From Cordia subcordata (lineage: Eukaryota; Streptophyta; Magnoliopsida; Boraginales; Cordiaceae), in assembly GCA_028554755.1 (NCBI GenBank), contig JAPTOF010000010.1:2402001-2466000 (forward strand): DNA of 64,000 nt, read 5' to 3'. A program made the translations under genes and the position numbers. This document shows, piece after piece, positions 1 through 12,507 of the stretch. The notes below the pieces were generated by a model. The model made no database searches, was not told the DNA's origin, and saw nothing but the letters and a program-made list of their open reading frames with translations. How positions within the stretch are numbered: position 1 is the stretch's first letter; every line of letters starts with the position of its first letter.

Positions 1-104
1 AATACCCCTGACCCATTTATTAAACGGGTCGACCCGGGCCGACCCGCCGACCCGTCGTAAACGGGTCGGGTTGACCCGTGGATGCCCGTTTGCCACTTCT
101 ATAT
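1..104 (-). repeat. Truncated end of a hAT-type non-autonomous transposon
   Basis: The first 104 bases are GC-rich and made of iterated GACCCG / CGGGTC words, unlike the AT-rich DNA that follows. Read on the minus strand, the inner edge begins TAGAAGTGGCAAACGGGC. This resembles the TAGGGGTGGCAAA-type termini common on plant hAT-like elements. The other end lies outside the window, so neither length nor target duplication can be checked. Confidence 0.5.
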
Positions 105-2053
105 TTCATCAATCCACAGTATTTTATCAAATTAAGAATATTAATAATATCTAAAAAAACTAACAAACTTTTATCACGAGTCAAACTGTGATACAATTTC
201 AATGGTTTAGAAATGTATATATATAAATATATAAATTAAGCATATGGCTAGTAAAAAAAATTGCAAAAAGAGAAAAAGGGAAACAAAAAAAATAAGTTAA
301 GACGGTGAGGAGGTATCTAAATTTCGAGCTTTTGAATGCTCTTTTTCTTTCAGATGGCATTTGATGAATGGGAGAATTTAGAATCATCTTATAAGGCATG
401 CATAAAGATCAGTAAGTGAAAACATCTGTTAACCGTTTCTTTATGGAAATGGAGCCTGAATCTTGGAATCTGAACATGTTCACACAAGTGTGGTAATCGA
501 TTCATGGTTCTTTTTCTTTTTCTCAATTTTATCTTTGCCTTCTTCTCACTTGGAACATCTCAATTAGTACAAATTAGATGTTAATTTCTTCATCATTGAA
601 CTTCTTCACCGTTGTCCATGATCTCATTTAAGAGTGGACTTGATCAACTCTCTCGCAGCACCATGTTATTTTTTCGTTCAACTATAATAAAATATTTTAA
701 ACAGTTTATAAATACTAAGCGTCTATCTTGTAATACTATATAAGTTATGAGATGATTTAAATTCCTTCACTACTCAATCAAAATCGATAATATGTATTCA
801 TTTTCGATGAGGTACGGACAATATTCAGGCTTGGTCGTACGGAAATGGGTGAATTGACATGAACAAAAATTGGAGTGTTCGTTCCCTCCCTCCATCAGTC
901 AAGTACGATGCTTTTTTCGTCCACAAAAGAGAAAAAAAAAAGAAGAATCAAAAAGTACGATGCTTGTGAAAATATGCATTTTGCATAATACCCTATCGCT
1001 CCAAGTTAATAAAAGCAGATACTATTTGTTCGCTTACTGACTTTGTAGGTGGTATAGATTCTATCTTATGATATATGTCCACTCATCAAGACATCTCAAA
1101 TTTCTTTTCCATCATTTTGCTGCCCTGTAATTGGAAGATTGAAGTCAAAGTTCAGCAAAATGACATTCAATACTGAAGGGGAATTTCTCAAGAAAACGAG
1201 AATAATATGTCAATCGGAAATGAATTTTCCTATAATATTATGACATTACAATCATATATAACAATTATAAATATTATTGATATAATTATAATCAGATGGT
1301 ACGAGTAATTCACAACTATCGAATTCAACTCATTAAAATTAATAATTGTGATACTAAAAGAGGATCCTCACTTATGCCAATCACCTCCAAGGGTTGAATA
1401 AAGTAAAACAATAGCACTGATTTATTATGATAAACAAATGGTCCTGAATTTGAACCTACACACTAGATCGCAGATGTTGTGCATCTCTTAATTGATTTGA
1501 AATATGCATTATAACATACCATTACACAATTAATTTAAAGTAATTTTTTTGTCACAATGAAAAAGAAATTGAATTGTCACTCTAGCCTCAAATAGCTATT
1601 ACCAAATTCCTCATTTTACATAAAATTTTTTTTAATTTGAATTAAGATATCGCCAAGTCACAAATAACTTGAGTCTAATCCCGTGAAGGAAATTCTTCAC
1701 TTTCACTTGAAGCCGACCTTCCAAATATATCAAGCAGCATGCGCGCGGGGGTTCTTATCTCTTCTTGATGCTTGTGAATAGTTTTTGTCGAAAGGCTAGT
1801 GGTCTACATAAGACTAGCTAGAGACATCAACATATGTATATTTTATGCACTGCATTTCAATATGGTTTTGCGCAAAGTCTTTATGGTGATTCTTTTATTG
1901 CAAGATATGGAAGTTATCATTTTAAAATACTTGGAATCTCTGCTTTAATTTCTAAAAGTAAAAATCTTTAGGATAGCTTTTCCAGTTGACATTTGTCTCA
2001 ATATCCTTATTCTCAATGTTTCCGCCTCCATCTAAATAGTGAGCTATATCTAA
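105..2053. other. Non-coding AT-rich stretch, no gene seen
   Basis: Open frames here are short (about 60 codons) and low-complexity, with no recognisable domain. Poly(A)/poly(T) tracts are frequent. I see no RNA gene or clear transposon end. Confidence 0.5.
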
Positions 2054-2603
2054 GAGGGTGTTTGGCAATATTTAATATTTATCTAGATGCTTCTAAAATA
2101 AAAAGTTAGTGAGAGACTTTTTTTTTATTATTATAATACATATAAACATCAAAATAAGTTGTGCCAAACACCAAGGTATGTTTGGCTTTGCTTTTTCTAA
2201 ATTGCTTATTATAAGTAATCGATACTTATAGTAATTTTAACGCTTATAAGTAAATGACAAAAAAAAAAGTATTTCAATAAAATGTACTTATAAGTTATTA
2301 ACATATTTAGTAATATGTGTTTATAAATAGTGGTGCTGTTAAAATGACTAAAAAAAATCTTTCATTAAAGTAAGGGAGTATTGCTTTTTATTTGTAAAAA
2401 CTAGAGTTATTATTTTATTTGGTCAAATTATTTTTCTTTTAAGCAAGTAAAAGAAAAGCAAAAAGTAAGGAAAGTGCTGGGTTTTTTTTTTTCCTGCTAA
2501 TAAGCAGGTAAAATATGCTTATACTTCCTTATAAGTAAATTTACCAAATACATAAATTTTTTTTTTCTTATAAATAGATTTGACCTGCTTTCCAAACACC
2601 GTC
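2054..2603. mobile_element. Tourist/Harbinger-like MITE, composite
   Basis: The outer ends are GAGGGTGTTTGGCA and, on the opposite strand, GACGGTGTTTGGAA. They form an imperfect terminal inverted repeat flanked on both sides by TAA, as expected for PIF/Harbinger-type insertions. At about 2162-2187 two further ends meet head to head (CCAAACACC followed by GGTATGTTTGGC), so one element may be nested in or joined to another. The right part carries repeated CTTATAAG words that recur in the element at 13134-13466. No coding capacity. Confidence 0.6.
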
Positions 2604-3316
2604 TAAGTATGGGGTAATGAAAGTTGAAATGCCCACTCATTCCATAGAATTATTCGAAGTATCGTCAAAATCTTTAACTACAACTTTTTTTTGTTTTTTG
2701 GGATAAATCACTTGCATCCATAACTACACTAGAGAAGTCCTAAAATGAGAGGATTGTGATCTAACTTCAATCTCCAAAACTAATTATCTTCATTCGTAAT
2801 ATATCCAAATTAATACGACCCGGTAATAATGAAGCATTTACATTAACCTTGCGTGGAATGACGCTATGAACAAATTATAGAACAATTAGCGTGATTTAAA
2901 TAGTAAAATTAATTCGATTAAATAGATAATATATCTTAATCTATATGAAAACACTTTCGGAACCACAATTCACAATCCTCAACCATTGGTTCCATTATGA
3001 CATTGATATAGTAATAAGTTTGACTTCGAAACAAGATCAGATGGCCAACATGTGTATATCATAATTAACAAAATTTGCAAAAATTAATGTTTCTATAATT
3101 AATTATCAAACGAAAACAAAAATTATTATTATTGTGATGATGGATTGTCCACTTTAACTTTTATTACATGCGATTACTTTTGGCATGGAAAGGATTGAGC
3201 CCACGGGGGAGCATGAAATTGACTCCTTTATTAATCATTAATGCATGCCCAAAGTAGAGCCTACAATGGAACGTGACAATCATTAGAGAAGAAATTTTTT
3301 AGGCGACCCCAAATAA

Positions 3317-3318
<2 letters not shown>

Positions 3319-3361
<43 letters not shown>
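3319..3361. repeat. (TA)n microsatellite
   Basis: About 21 uninterrupted TA units, followed by a short TCTATA run. A second, shorter (TA)n tract lies near 3702-3720. Confidence 0.95.
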
Positions 3362-3363
<2 letters not shown>

Positions 3364-4942
3364 ATATCTATACTATATAACACAACAAAATAAGCTGTAA
3401 TTTCTTGTTGTCAAGTGGCGCTCTATATGACAAGTTTTTTATAATTATTTATCAATTAAATATGCCTATTCTTAGGTCATCTTTTGTTTTCTGTCATTTA
3501 TTTAGTTTCATTTTTATATTGAACATTTTAATTTAATTAATATTATGTCCTTTTTTTATATATATTATCATTATTTTATTAATTCCATAATATATAATTG
3601 TTTCAATAAATATTTAGTAATATGCAAAAATTCTATAGTTTTAATATATCCAATCACATATGTCGTTTCTCGTGCATTACACAAGTGTCACATTAGTGTG
3701 TATATATATATATATATATACACCAATACCAACTTGACTAAAAATCTAATGTTTGAAGTGAACTCACTTTTAGAATTCAGTGGCAGCCCGAAAACATCTA
3801 AACATTTGTTCTTTGTGTTTAATATAAATGAGTGTTGGCATAATTATTTTTAAGTAGTAGTTCGTATCACTTTAGTGATGTTTTATTATTATTTTTTCTT
3901 TAGATTGCAAAATTTTATGTATTAAATTATATTCTAATACATTCTAAATCTCAATGAGAATTTTATTGTATTAAAATTAAAGGGTGAAGCATCACTCAAG
4001 TGCTGATATATAATAATACTCTTTAAATCAACTTGAGAGGGTGGCATTACATCTTAGCTAAAATAAGTATTTTTTTTTTGGTCAAAATAATTAGCTTTAT
4101 GTTCTATAACAATTGGTTAATGGATAATCAAGTAAATACAATTAATTCGAGATACTTCGAAATTTCTCAAAATATCAGATCATCTTACAAGGTTAAATAA
4201 TCTTCAACGAAGTAGAACCTTTATTTATTAGGGATAACATATGCAATATCTAGCTACATTTCTGGATCATAAGCTGAAGTGCTTTGAATATTTTTCCCAT
4301 AAACAATCGACAATTAATATGAATATTTTGCCTGTCAAGTGGCTGCGCGTATAACACACACTTGGAAGAATTTGTAAATGGAGAGATAGGGATGCGCCAA
4401 AAGATTCACTACATCTTTTCATGCGCAACAACATCTGTCGATTCAAGTAACTTTTTTCCATTATAATTTTTATCCACTTTTTTATCGTTGAGGAATCATC
4501 AATAAGTTCACGATTTGATAGATGTGTAAAAAGAGCTCAAGTGGCAATCATGAGCAAGTCAATGATGATTTAAAATATGTGCTTTTTTTTAAAAAAAAAC
4601 AGACCCGTGTGAACTATGAGATAATATATATTATACTTCTTAGGAGGCATTTCGCTGCTATCTTCTTAGTTTATTGAAGGGTCGTCTATTAGTTATGGTC
4701 CATCTTTTTTTTTGGGGTTCCCAAATGACCCCATTATCGATTCCAACCATTTTATGTTTGTTTCTGTGCTAGATCTTCTTATGTTTGTTTTGCTTCTGTG
4801 TGATTTAGAGGTTTGATAGGTTCTAGAAAATTATGATTGTGCCATCTTCTGATAGGCTTTTGATTCACATTAATGTTGGTGATAAAGGGTTAAAATGATA
4901 GTATGCATGCGTGTAACGTGCAATTTGTCTTGTAGAATAATT

Positions 4943-4964
4943 AGACAGGGCTAAAGCCCTGTCT
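4943..4964. repeat. Perfect 10-bp hairpin with AA loop
   Basis: AGACAGGGCT is followed by AA and then AGCCCTGTCT, giving a perfect 10-bp stem. The stem is GC-rich in an AT-rich setting. It may be the core of a decayed foldback element; no flanking inverted arms were recognised. Confidence 0.75.
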
Positions 4965-6032
4965 TGCCTAACACTTCAAGGTCAGCCAACTATACATGAC
5001 TGATAAGCTCGAAACGCAAGAATCGAAAGAAGCTAATACTTGTATATGGACATTTTATGTTAGTTTCAAGTGTATAATGTATCTCATATAGCTAGAGCCT
5101 CCAGAAAGACACTTGGGAGCATAGGCATTTGTTATCCTATGACACATATAATATGTAAAATCAGTTTAACATAAGGTATCTTGTGCATTTTCACTCATCA
5201 ATAAATTGATATGCACATGATCGATCGATTTGTTAAAACGAGGGACAAAATTTTCATGCGTGCAGTTCTTGAAAGATTCACAAGTGTTTATAAGTCTCTG
5301 CTTTTGTACTATGACAGATAAATTTCAGGAGGCATATATCAGTATGGCAGCCATTTCATAGAATTGCATTGTTTCTCAAGTCGACATTACACCTTGCTTC
5401 TAGTCAAACAACATGTTTGTACCAATAAACTCTAAGAAATATTTGATCTCTAAATAAATTCTATGCATAACGAGAATTTTATACGCCTATTACCTTTTAG
5501 GGTATGAGGCCAAAATCTTAGCACTAGGTCTCACTGTGCATACTTTTGAAGGTCAAAAATGATTAAGCTAAAGCCTAGGTGGCTAGGGGCCATTTACTTT
5601 TTCCTCTGTAGTTCTATTTCAGAGTATATACAAGAAACAAAGAGAATAAACATCATATTCTCTATGTTGATTATGCTTGCGTCGATTCAGAATTTTTTTT
5701 TTAGTTGAAAAAAAGAAAGTTAATTTCTGCCCTAAAGACAGTTCTTACCTAAAGTAGCTAGGGATTCTGTGGATCACAAGAAAATGAAGAAAAGAAGAAT
5801 CAAAATGCTTTGTCTGGTTAATCTAAGCATAAATGTCTTGCAACTTGATCCACTATTATTTATAATAAGGCCTTTATGTTATCATCACCAGTCACACTAG
5901 TGTATAAATGAAAATTAGGTTTATAGAATCTATAATTCCTAAGTTTTTATGCCAGCCTAAAGAGATCCCTGTTTCTGGATAAAGGTCATTGGGAAAGAAT
6001 CATGCTTGTCTCCTAATCTAGTTAGAATAAGT

Positions 6033-6273
6033 GCTCATTTGAATTGGCTTTTTCTTTTTTAACAAAAGAGTTCTTTTGTTCTTTTTTTTTTTTTTTGAAA
6101 AAAAATACGTACTTTTTAAGTATTTGACTTAAGTTTCAAGAGAAGCTGAAACGCTAGAAAAGTTCAAATTCAATTTTTTCAGAAACTAAAAATTTTAATT
6201 TCTTAAAAAAGATTTTCTTCAAAAGTTATAGAAAGATACTTTAACTTAAAAAAAAGTCAACTCAAACGAACCA
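6033..6273. mobile_element. MITE with GCTCATTTGAATTGGC-type ends
   Basis: The left end GCTCATTTGAATTGGC and the reverse complement of the right end (GGTTCGTTTGAGTTGAC) form an imperfect terminal inverted repeat around 240 bp of poly(A)/poly(T)-rich sequence. Inner words such as AGAAACTAAAAATTTTAATT recur at about 20920-20940, so these belong to one dispersed family. No coding capacity. Confidence 0.55.
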
Positions 6274-6324
6274 TAACTTTACAAAGCTCCTAATTATCTT
6301 TACTTGTCACGTCTTATTATCGTA

Positions 6325-6338
6325 CTATCGTACGATAG
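6325..6338. repeat. 14-bp perfect palindrome
   Basis: CTATCGTACGATAG is fully self-complementary. It lies just right of the MITE at 6033-6273. No function can be assigned. Confidence 0.7.
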
Positions 6339-6472
6339 ATTGTTATATATCACCTAAATGACTTTTTACTCTCTTCTATTTGATTTTTTTTTTTAAAAAA
6401 AAAAACAACAAAACTATGTGAATGAGAAATGTATATAACACAACTACTTTTGCCATACGGAATAGGTGTCGA

Positions 6473-6595
6473 GTGGCCCAATGGTTCAGTTTCTACCAAA
6501 CATAAGGATTTTTTGGGTGGGCATCAAGAACTTGCAGGGCTTGCATTGTAGGGCCCATCTGTGTTCAAAATGTGTGGCCAAATAATACAAAATAG
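6473..6595 (+). repeat. Possible tRNA-derived SINE head
   Basis: AGTGGCCCAATGG resembles a pol III A box, and GTGTTCAAAATGTG about 100 bases later loosely resembles a B box. The boxes are farther apart than usual, and no target duplication or tail was identified. This is a weak call. Confidence 0.25.
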
Positions 6596-7094
6596 CAAAG
6601 CCCAATCAGATTCAAACAGCCCAATCCACGAACCCAAGCCGAAACAACTGGTAAAGATTAAGATTTCTTTTTTTTTTTTTTCATTTTACACGTTATAATT
6701 TACACACAATTTTAACTGATTTGAATATAATCAATCTACAAACTAAGGTAAATAGTACAGAGCGTCTCCATTCATTATTTTAAATAGAAATTAAAATTAT
6801 TGCAAATTAAACATATAAATAACGAAAAAGAAAAAGTTAAATGTAATGAAATATAATTGGGAGTATATATTAATCGTTATTAATCAAAAAAAATATATAT
6901 GTATTTAAAAAAATTAAAACAACAATGATGAGTGGCAATTAACTATTTTCAATAATTTTTAATACATAATTCAAATAAGATTTCTAATACTCTTCCCCTC
7001 CATTTAATTTTTACTGATTTTATTTTTTTTACAAAAAAATAAATAAATAAATAACAAAAATGGAAACAAATCCAATTTTGGAAATTTGATTAGT

Positions 7095-10000
7095 ATGGAT
7101 ACATCGACATCTTCTTCACTCTCTTCGCCGACGCCGGCGCCTCCAGGGGCCAGATCTTGGTTTTCCGGCATTGTCCGCCGTCGCAGCGGCAGCCTCGATA
7201 TGTCCAATTCCAGCTCCTCGGCCGTCGCAGACGGCGGAGAAGGCGGAGATAGCGGCTGTCCGGTCAACCAGAAGCGTCAGTTTAGAGGGGTCATGTTTAA
7301 ATATGGACCTAAGCCTATTCAGGTCGGCTTAGGAATCAAATCTTCTTTTTGCCCCAAATTTTTAATTTTTTTCGTATTTTCTTAATATTTAATTGATTAT
7401 GAAAAATGTCGTCTTTATGTTATTATTAATTAAAATTTGTGTTTAATTTTGGTTCTATATTAGAAATGTGAATTGGAGCTGAAAATGTGATAAGTGTGAT
7501 TTGTTATTAGAAACTCTCTGGAGTTTGAAAATTAATGGTTTAAGATTGATTAATGAGTCGGAATGCTTCGAGCTTAAGAAGGAAAAAGGGAGGAGACCGG
7601 GATGCTTAATTCAGTGTTGCGCTAGTCGAATGAAGGGCTCGTTTGATTTGACTTTTTTTAACAAGTTTTTAAAAATATTTTTTAGTTTTTTTAAAAATCA
7701 AGTTATATGGTTATTAGAAAAAATATATATATTTTTTAAGAAAAACATAGAAGTGTTTTTTTTTTTTTTTTTTTGGCTTTTGCATTTTGTTTGGATATTA
7801 TAGATGAGAGCACTTTCAAAGGACCCTAGTGCTGACAAGCTAGATGTCTAATGAAATAAAGACTGACAATTACCATTGTTTCGATCATCTGCCTTCTTAA
7901 TTTCAGTTGAAATTAAATTTTTTTTTTTTTGGCTGTGAATATGTATAAAATCTGTCAATTTATTTTCTGAGAGTTTTCCATGTGTTGTTGGCACAGGTTG
8001 CATTTAAAACAGGTGATTTTAAGCAACAAGTCATCTTTATTGGTGGACTGACAAATGGATTTTTAGCTACAGAGTACGTTTTCTTTTGTTAGCTTAACTC
8101 AATTTTAGTTTAGCTCTTCATTTGCTACATGCTGACAAATTTTATTGGCATTTTCTATAAATACTTTTTATATATATGCCAGTCTTGGCATTCAAATTTG
8201 CATCATAAACTGTCAATTTTGACAAGACTTAACCTTTTTTTTTTTTTTCCTGACCTCCTGTAATCTTTTTTCTTTTTTGGGACTCATAATTTTTACAGTT
8301 ATTTGGAGCCTCTGGCAATTGCTCTTGACAAAGAGAAATGGTCTCTGGTTCAGTTTCTCCTTTCATCTTCTTATACTGGTTATGGCACCTCAAGTCTGAA
8401 ACAAGTAATTCTCATTCTTCTCGACAATTTTTCTCCTCTAATCTCTTGGAAAACCGATTTTTGTATTTTTGCGATGTTTTTTTGCGAACACTATATTCAT
8501 GTGCCTGGTATTCTTACCTGCATCTAAGTTTCTTTCTTGATGTTGTTGTTGCAAGGTTCTTTTCCCTGAGCTTTTCTATTTTCTATTGAATACCTTATAG
8601 AGCGTCTGCTTTCTTTTCTCCATCAAAATTACCTTTCCCTTAGCGAATTTAAGTTATGATACACTTATAATGAGCAAAGATTTTAATCCTTAGATTTGAT
8701 CTCGTAGAGTTCAATTTCCGTTCTCAACCCATGACCAATATGAGTTCAAAGCTTCCTGTGTAACTCCCGGAGTTGCTATCGCAGTTTGGACAGTTGTCAT
8801 TCTTGATCTATTCTGGCTCACGTCATAGTAACTTTTTTGCTGAAACATGGAAACCGGTGATTGTTCAAGTGTTGTGTATTCATGCTCCTTTTTTGGATCC
8901 TTTTAAGAGTGTTTATCTTGAGTTATTTTATTTGCTGAAATGTTTCTGCATATTATGCTTATTGCAGGACGCAATGGAGCTTGATCAATTGATAAATTAC
9001 TTAATAAACAATGAAGAATCTGCGGGTGTAGTATTACTTGGGCACAGTACTGGCTGCGAGGTAAAGTGATATTTCCTTTCGAACAAATGGACTTTCAAAT
9101 GTGTGCAATTCTTGCAAATTAAAGGGCTAAAATGGCCAAGAACAGTTAAAATTTAGATCTTTGAGGACATTGAATTGCTTACATTTGGTACTATGTGTAG
9201 GATATTGTCTATTATATGCGTACCAATGCCGCATGTACCAGAGCAGTCCGAGCAGCCATTCTACAGGTAATCATTGAACCATTGGTGCTTTATGTTGGAT
9301 TTCTTAGTATGTAAAAATTCTTGCATGTGAGTGCTCGGAGATAATTATTAGTATCAGATGGCATGCAAACTTACGAGGGTTCTAGCCTAAAAGGCAGAGT
9401 TCAGTATTTTGTCAGCTTTATAGATTCTCACGCTCATTGAACTGAAGTTCCAAGAAGAGATTTGAGAAGCACTTGCTCAATCACAATGTTGCCGATACCT
9501 TATCTTTAAAGGAAAAAAGTTTCTCCACCAATTTGCGAAGATCAAATTTTATGGTTAGAAAACAAAAAGTTCAAGGTACTCCGTTTGCAACAAAATGCTG
9601 CAGGTATACTGATACTAGATGCACTTTTGCAAAAAAATGCTGCAGGTATATTGATATTAGATGCACTTTCTGCAAATCATGTCCATACTTGAAATGAAGC
9701 TTCTAATTTCTTTTTTTATTAGAAAAAAAAACATTTTATGGATGACAAACACTTTTTCGAGGAGAGAGTTTCTCGGAGCAATGGGGAAATAAATAAATAG
9801 TGCTCCTCATCAGATGTATATTTTATAAGCTCTAATGATTAGGGAAGCAAATTAGATGCAGAGTTTTCTTCTTCACTTCTCTGATTCTTAAGATGCAAAC
9901 TATTCTGATGATTCCTTAGCGGAAATTGAATTTGGAGCCAGGTATAGAAGATGACTTGTGCGCTCGTTCTAGGTTAAATTATTGGAATGTACATTCTTTC

Positions 10001-10928
10001 TAGCAGTATTGATTATTGTTTCTGCTTCAGGCTCCAGTAAGCGACCGGGAACACAAAGCCAGTCTCCCTGAAACTGCTCCTATGATGGAATTGGCTTCGA
10101 AGATGATAAATGAAGGCCGAGAGTCGGAATTAATGCCGAGGCAAGCAGAACCAGATGCACCTATAACAGCATATAGGTGAGGGCCAAGGCAACTCTTCTC
10201 TTCCTCATAAAAAAAAAAAAGTTCTCTGCAAACTTAAATGCCGAGCTCATTGCAGGTATCACTCGTTTTGCGCATACAATGGTGACGATGACATGTTCAG
10301 TTCTGACTTTAGTGAGGATCAACGGCGAGAGAAAATTGGCCACATGTCCAGCGCACATTGTCAGGTAGGCATAGCTATAGAGAGAGATCAGATTGAATTC
10401 TATGATTTGTTGTAATTCTTATTTGATGGTGTAGAAGCTACCTATTATTTGACCATCTTCTGCAGTCTTTTTGTCCACTAACCAAATAATGGAAAATATA
10501 AGCACTTCAAGCATCACAAAACCAGCTATTTTGCCATCTCTTTCTCTGTTAGACCTTCAAATTAAAGATCCAAGAACATGGATTTTCTGCAGGTTATATT
10601 TTCGATGGCCGATGAAAACGTGCCAGATTATGTTGACAAGAAAGTGTTGGTTGATAGGCAAGTAAAACACTAACTTTTTGTATTATAGATAAAATTGCTG
10701 CTTTTCTTAGGACTTCAAGCTTTGGTCTCAGATACTAGACAAGATCACAATGATTTCTCATATACTGGACATCTATGCAGATTGTGCAGAGCAATGGGTG
10801 GTGCAGAGAAAGCCGAAATCGAAGGGGGAAACCATTCTCTATCCAACAGAGTGGAGGAAGCTGTCCAGGCCATTGTGGATTTTGTCAAGAGGGAGGGACC
10901 TAAAGGGTGGGATGATCCCTGGAGCTAA
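7095..10928 (+). CDS. UPF0613/DUF1749 alpha/beta-hydrolase, nine exons
   Basis: Exons read 7095-7322, 7997-8073, 8299-8404, 8968-9060, 9201-9266, 10031-10176, 10256-10364, 10593-10657 and 10781-10928. Together they give 345 residues in one frame. After a Ser-rich, low-complexity N-terminus (residues 1-60), the body matches the DUF1749 family, whose studied fungal member SidJ is a siderophore (fusarinine C) esterase. The nucleophile elbow GHSTG places Ser164 as the catalytic serine. His315 in GGNHSLS is the likely catalytic histidine, and Asp282 in MADENVPDYVD a candidate acid. The plant substrate is unknown. The start is the first ATG in the frame. Intron 8 begins GC instead of GT (AG|GCAAGT), and only this junction keeps the frame. 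Intron 1 contains a MITE fragment. No clear signal peptide; probably cytosolic, by inference. Confidence 0.9.
7634..7790. mobile_element. MITE fragment inside intron 1
   Basis: GGGCTCGTTTGATTTGAC matches the left end of the element at 10935-11172. It is followed by the same kind of T-rich and A-rich core. The right end is not clear, so the boundary is approximate. It lies wholly within intron 1 of the hydrolase gene. Confidence 0.45.
10658..10780 (+). other. GC-AG intron (intron 8 of the hydrolase gene)
   Basis: The exon ends GATAG and the intron begins GCAAGT, the consensus for the rare GC-AG class. It ends in CTATGCAG. Splicing there joins AG to A to give Arg297 and continues as LCRAMGGAEKAEIEGG, the expected C-terminal part of the family. 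The nearby GTAAAA three bases later would shift the frame. Confidence 0.85.
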
Positions 10929-10934
10929 GATTAA

Positions 10935-11172
10935 GGGCTCGTTTGAATTAGCTTCTTTTAAAAGTGTTTTTTTTTTTTATAACTTTTGAAAAAGTTTTTT
11001 TTGTTATTTTTGAGAAGCTAAAATTTTTGGCTTTTAAAAAAAGCTTAAATTGACTCTTTAAGAGTTTTATTTTTTTAAAAAAATTAATCCAAAAATTTAT
11101 TGGAAAAAAATGTGCTTTTGAAGGAAAAAGTATTTTTTATAAAAAAAAATTTTAAAAAATCCAAACAGGCTC
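10935..11172. mobile_element. MITE directly after the hydrolase stop codon
   Basis: The left end GGGCTCGTTTGAATTAGC and the right end (reverse complement AGAGCCTGTTTGGATTTTT) form an imperfect terminal inverted repeat around a 238-bp A/T-tract-rich core. It begins only seven bases after the TAA at 10926-10928, so the 3' untranslated region must run into it unless the transcript ends almost at once. No coding capacity. Confidence 0.7.
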
Positions 11173-11220
11173 TAGTTTTGCCTCTCTATTCCCTTTTTGC
11201 TTAGTAACTTCTTTGACTTA

Positions 11221-11689
11221 GGGTGTTTGGTTTGGCTTTTTTTCTGGTCAAACTTACTTAAAGCCTAATTTAAGTTAATAGAAGTGTTTGTTTTAATTAA
11301 AAATGTGTTTTTTTTAAGTAGCTTTAAGTAGAAAATAAAAAGCTCCCCAACCCCAGCTTTTGCTTTTTATGGCTTTAAGCACGTTGAAAAAAAGCAAATT
11401 TGACCAAATCATTTACTATCTTATCCTTACCTTTTTATTTTTATTACTAAAATATCTTTTCTCTTTTATCTTATACTTACCTTTTTAAATTATATTTTAA
11501 TGTCCTTAATAGTTATTTTAACTATATAACTTACTTTTCATCCCACTTTAATCAAACATGTAAATACTTATTTTTATAACTATAACTTTTATTCAAATAC
11601 GTAACTACTTAAAGTTGGCAATAAAAAAAAGTCACTTAAAGCTAGAAGTGCTTTAAGTAATTTTTTTATAAGCCAATCCAAACACCCTC
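11221..11689. mobile_element. Tourist/Harbinger-like MITE with TTA duplication
   Basis: Ends GGGTGTTTGGTTTGGC and, on the other strand, GAGGGTGTTTGGATTGGC form a good terminal inverted repeat. TTA flanks both sides (11218-11220 and 11690-11692), as expected for PIF/Harbinger-type elements. About 469 bp, with no open frame that looks coding. Confidence 0.75.
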
Positions 11690-12507
11690 TTAGACGCTGA
11701 AGTTGGGTCAACCATTCAACATATCCTGCACACCGTAAGAGTTTTATGCGTTGGATTAATCTTAATTTTTTTTCATTCTTTACAATCATGCTGGCTATGT
11801 TTTCCTCTATTATTCTTTTCCCATTTTTCTGTTACATGTTTTACATTGGAAAGTGTAAATCACAGTTTCGTCCATTATATTTTCGAGCAATTTTTCCCTT
11901 TACAAATTTTCTAGATACATTTGCATTGTTCAGTTTATCATGTTTAACACTTGCCTTGTCCACTGATTTATTCCTCTTATTTATTTATAATTTCTTTGTA
12001 GTTGTCTGTGCACTTCCGCAGCATATGTTTGGGTAATAGACACACATCACAGACACGGATTATAAAATAAAATTTCCAATTTCATAGAATCTTTACTGCT
12101 CTTGAAGTGATCTTTGTGTCGAATCTAGATCTAACAGTGTTGAATTGTTAAAGAAATTTTATTATAACTAACTCTAATATCATTTTATCATCAATATTAC
12201 ATATTTCTCGTGAAATTGTAACATTATAAAGGGACTTGAATCCCTCTTGAACTAGCCATGCATGTTTGGCAGCTGGATAATAAAATATAAGTGTTGTGTT
12301 TATGTTTGAATGTTAGATAAAGAGCATAATCTAAATTTACAAAATTATGAAAATGAATTTCCCAAAAAAAGAAAAACCCAAAAGGAAGGTAAGGAAGAAA
12401 GAATATGAAGGTGCGTTTTGCGTAAGCTTGTAAAAGCCAATTTGTTTTTTCTATTTTGGAAAGCTAAACTACCTTTTCAAATTTAAAAGTCTATTTAAAG
12501 AAAACAA

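Larger units (their letters stand above)
2604..6032. other. Non-coding stretch with simple repeats and hairpins
   Basis: No supported gene. Apart from the repeats listed separately, this is AT-rich DNA with many homopolymer runs. The longest frame (102 codons near 3545) translates mostly the AT-rich and (TA)n sequence and has no domain. Confidence 0.5.
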
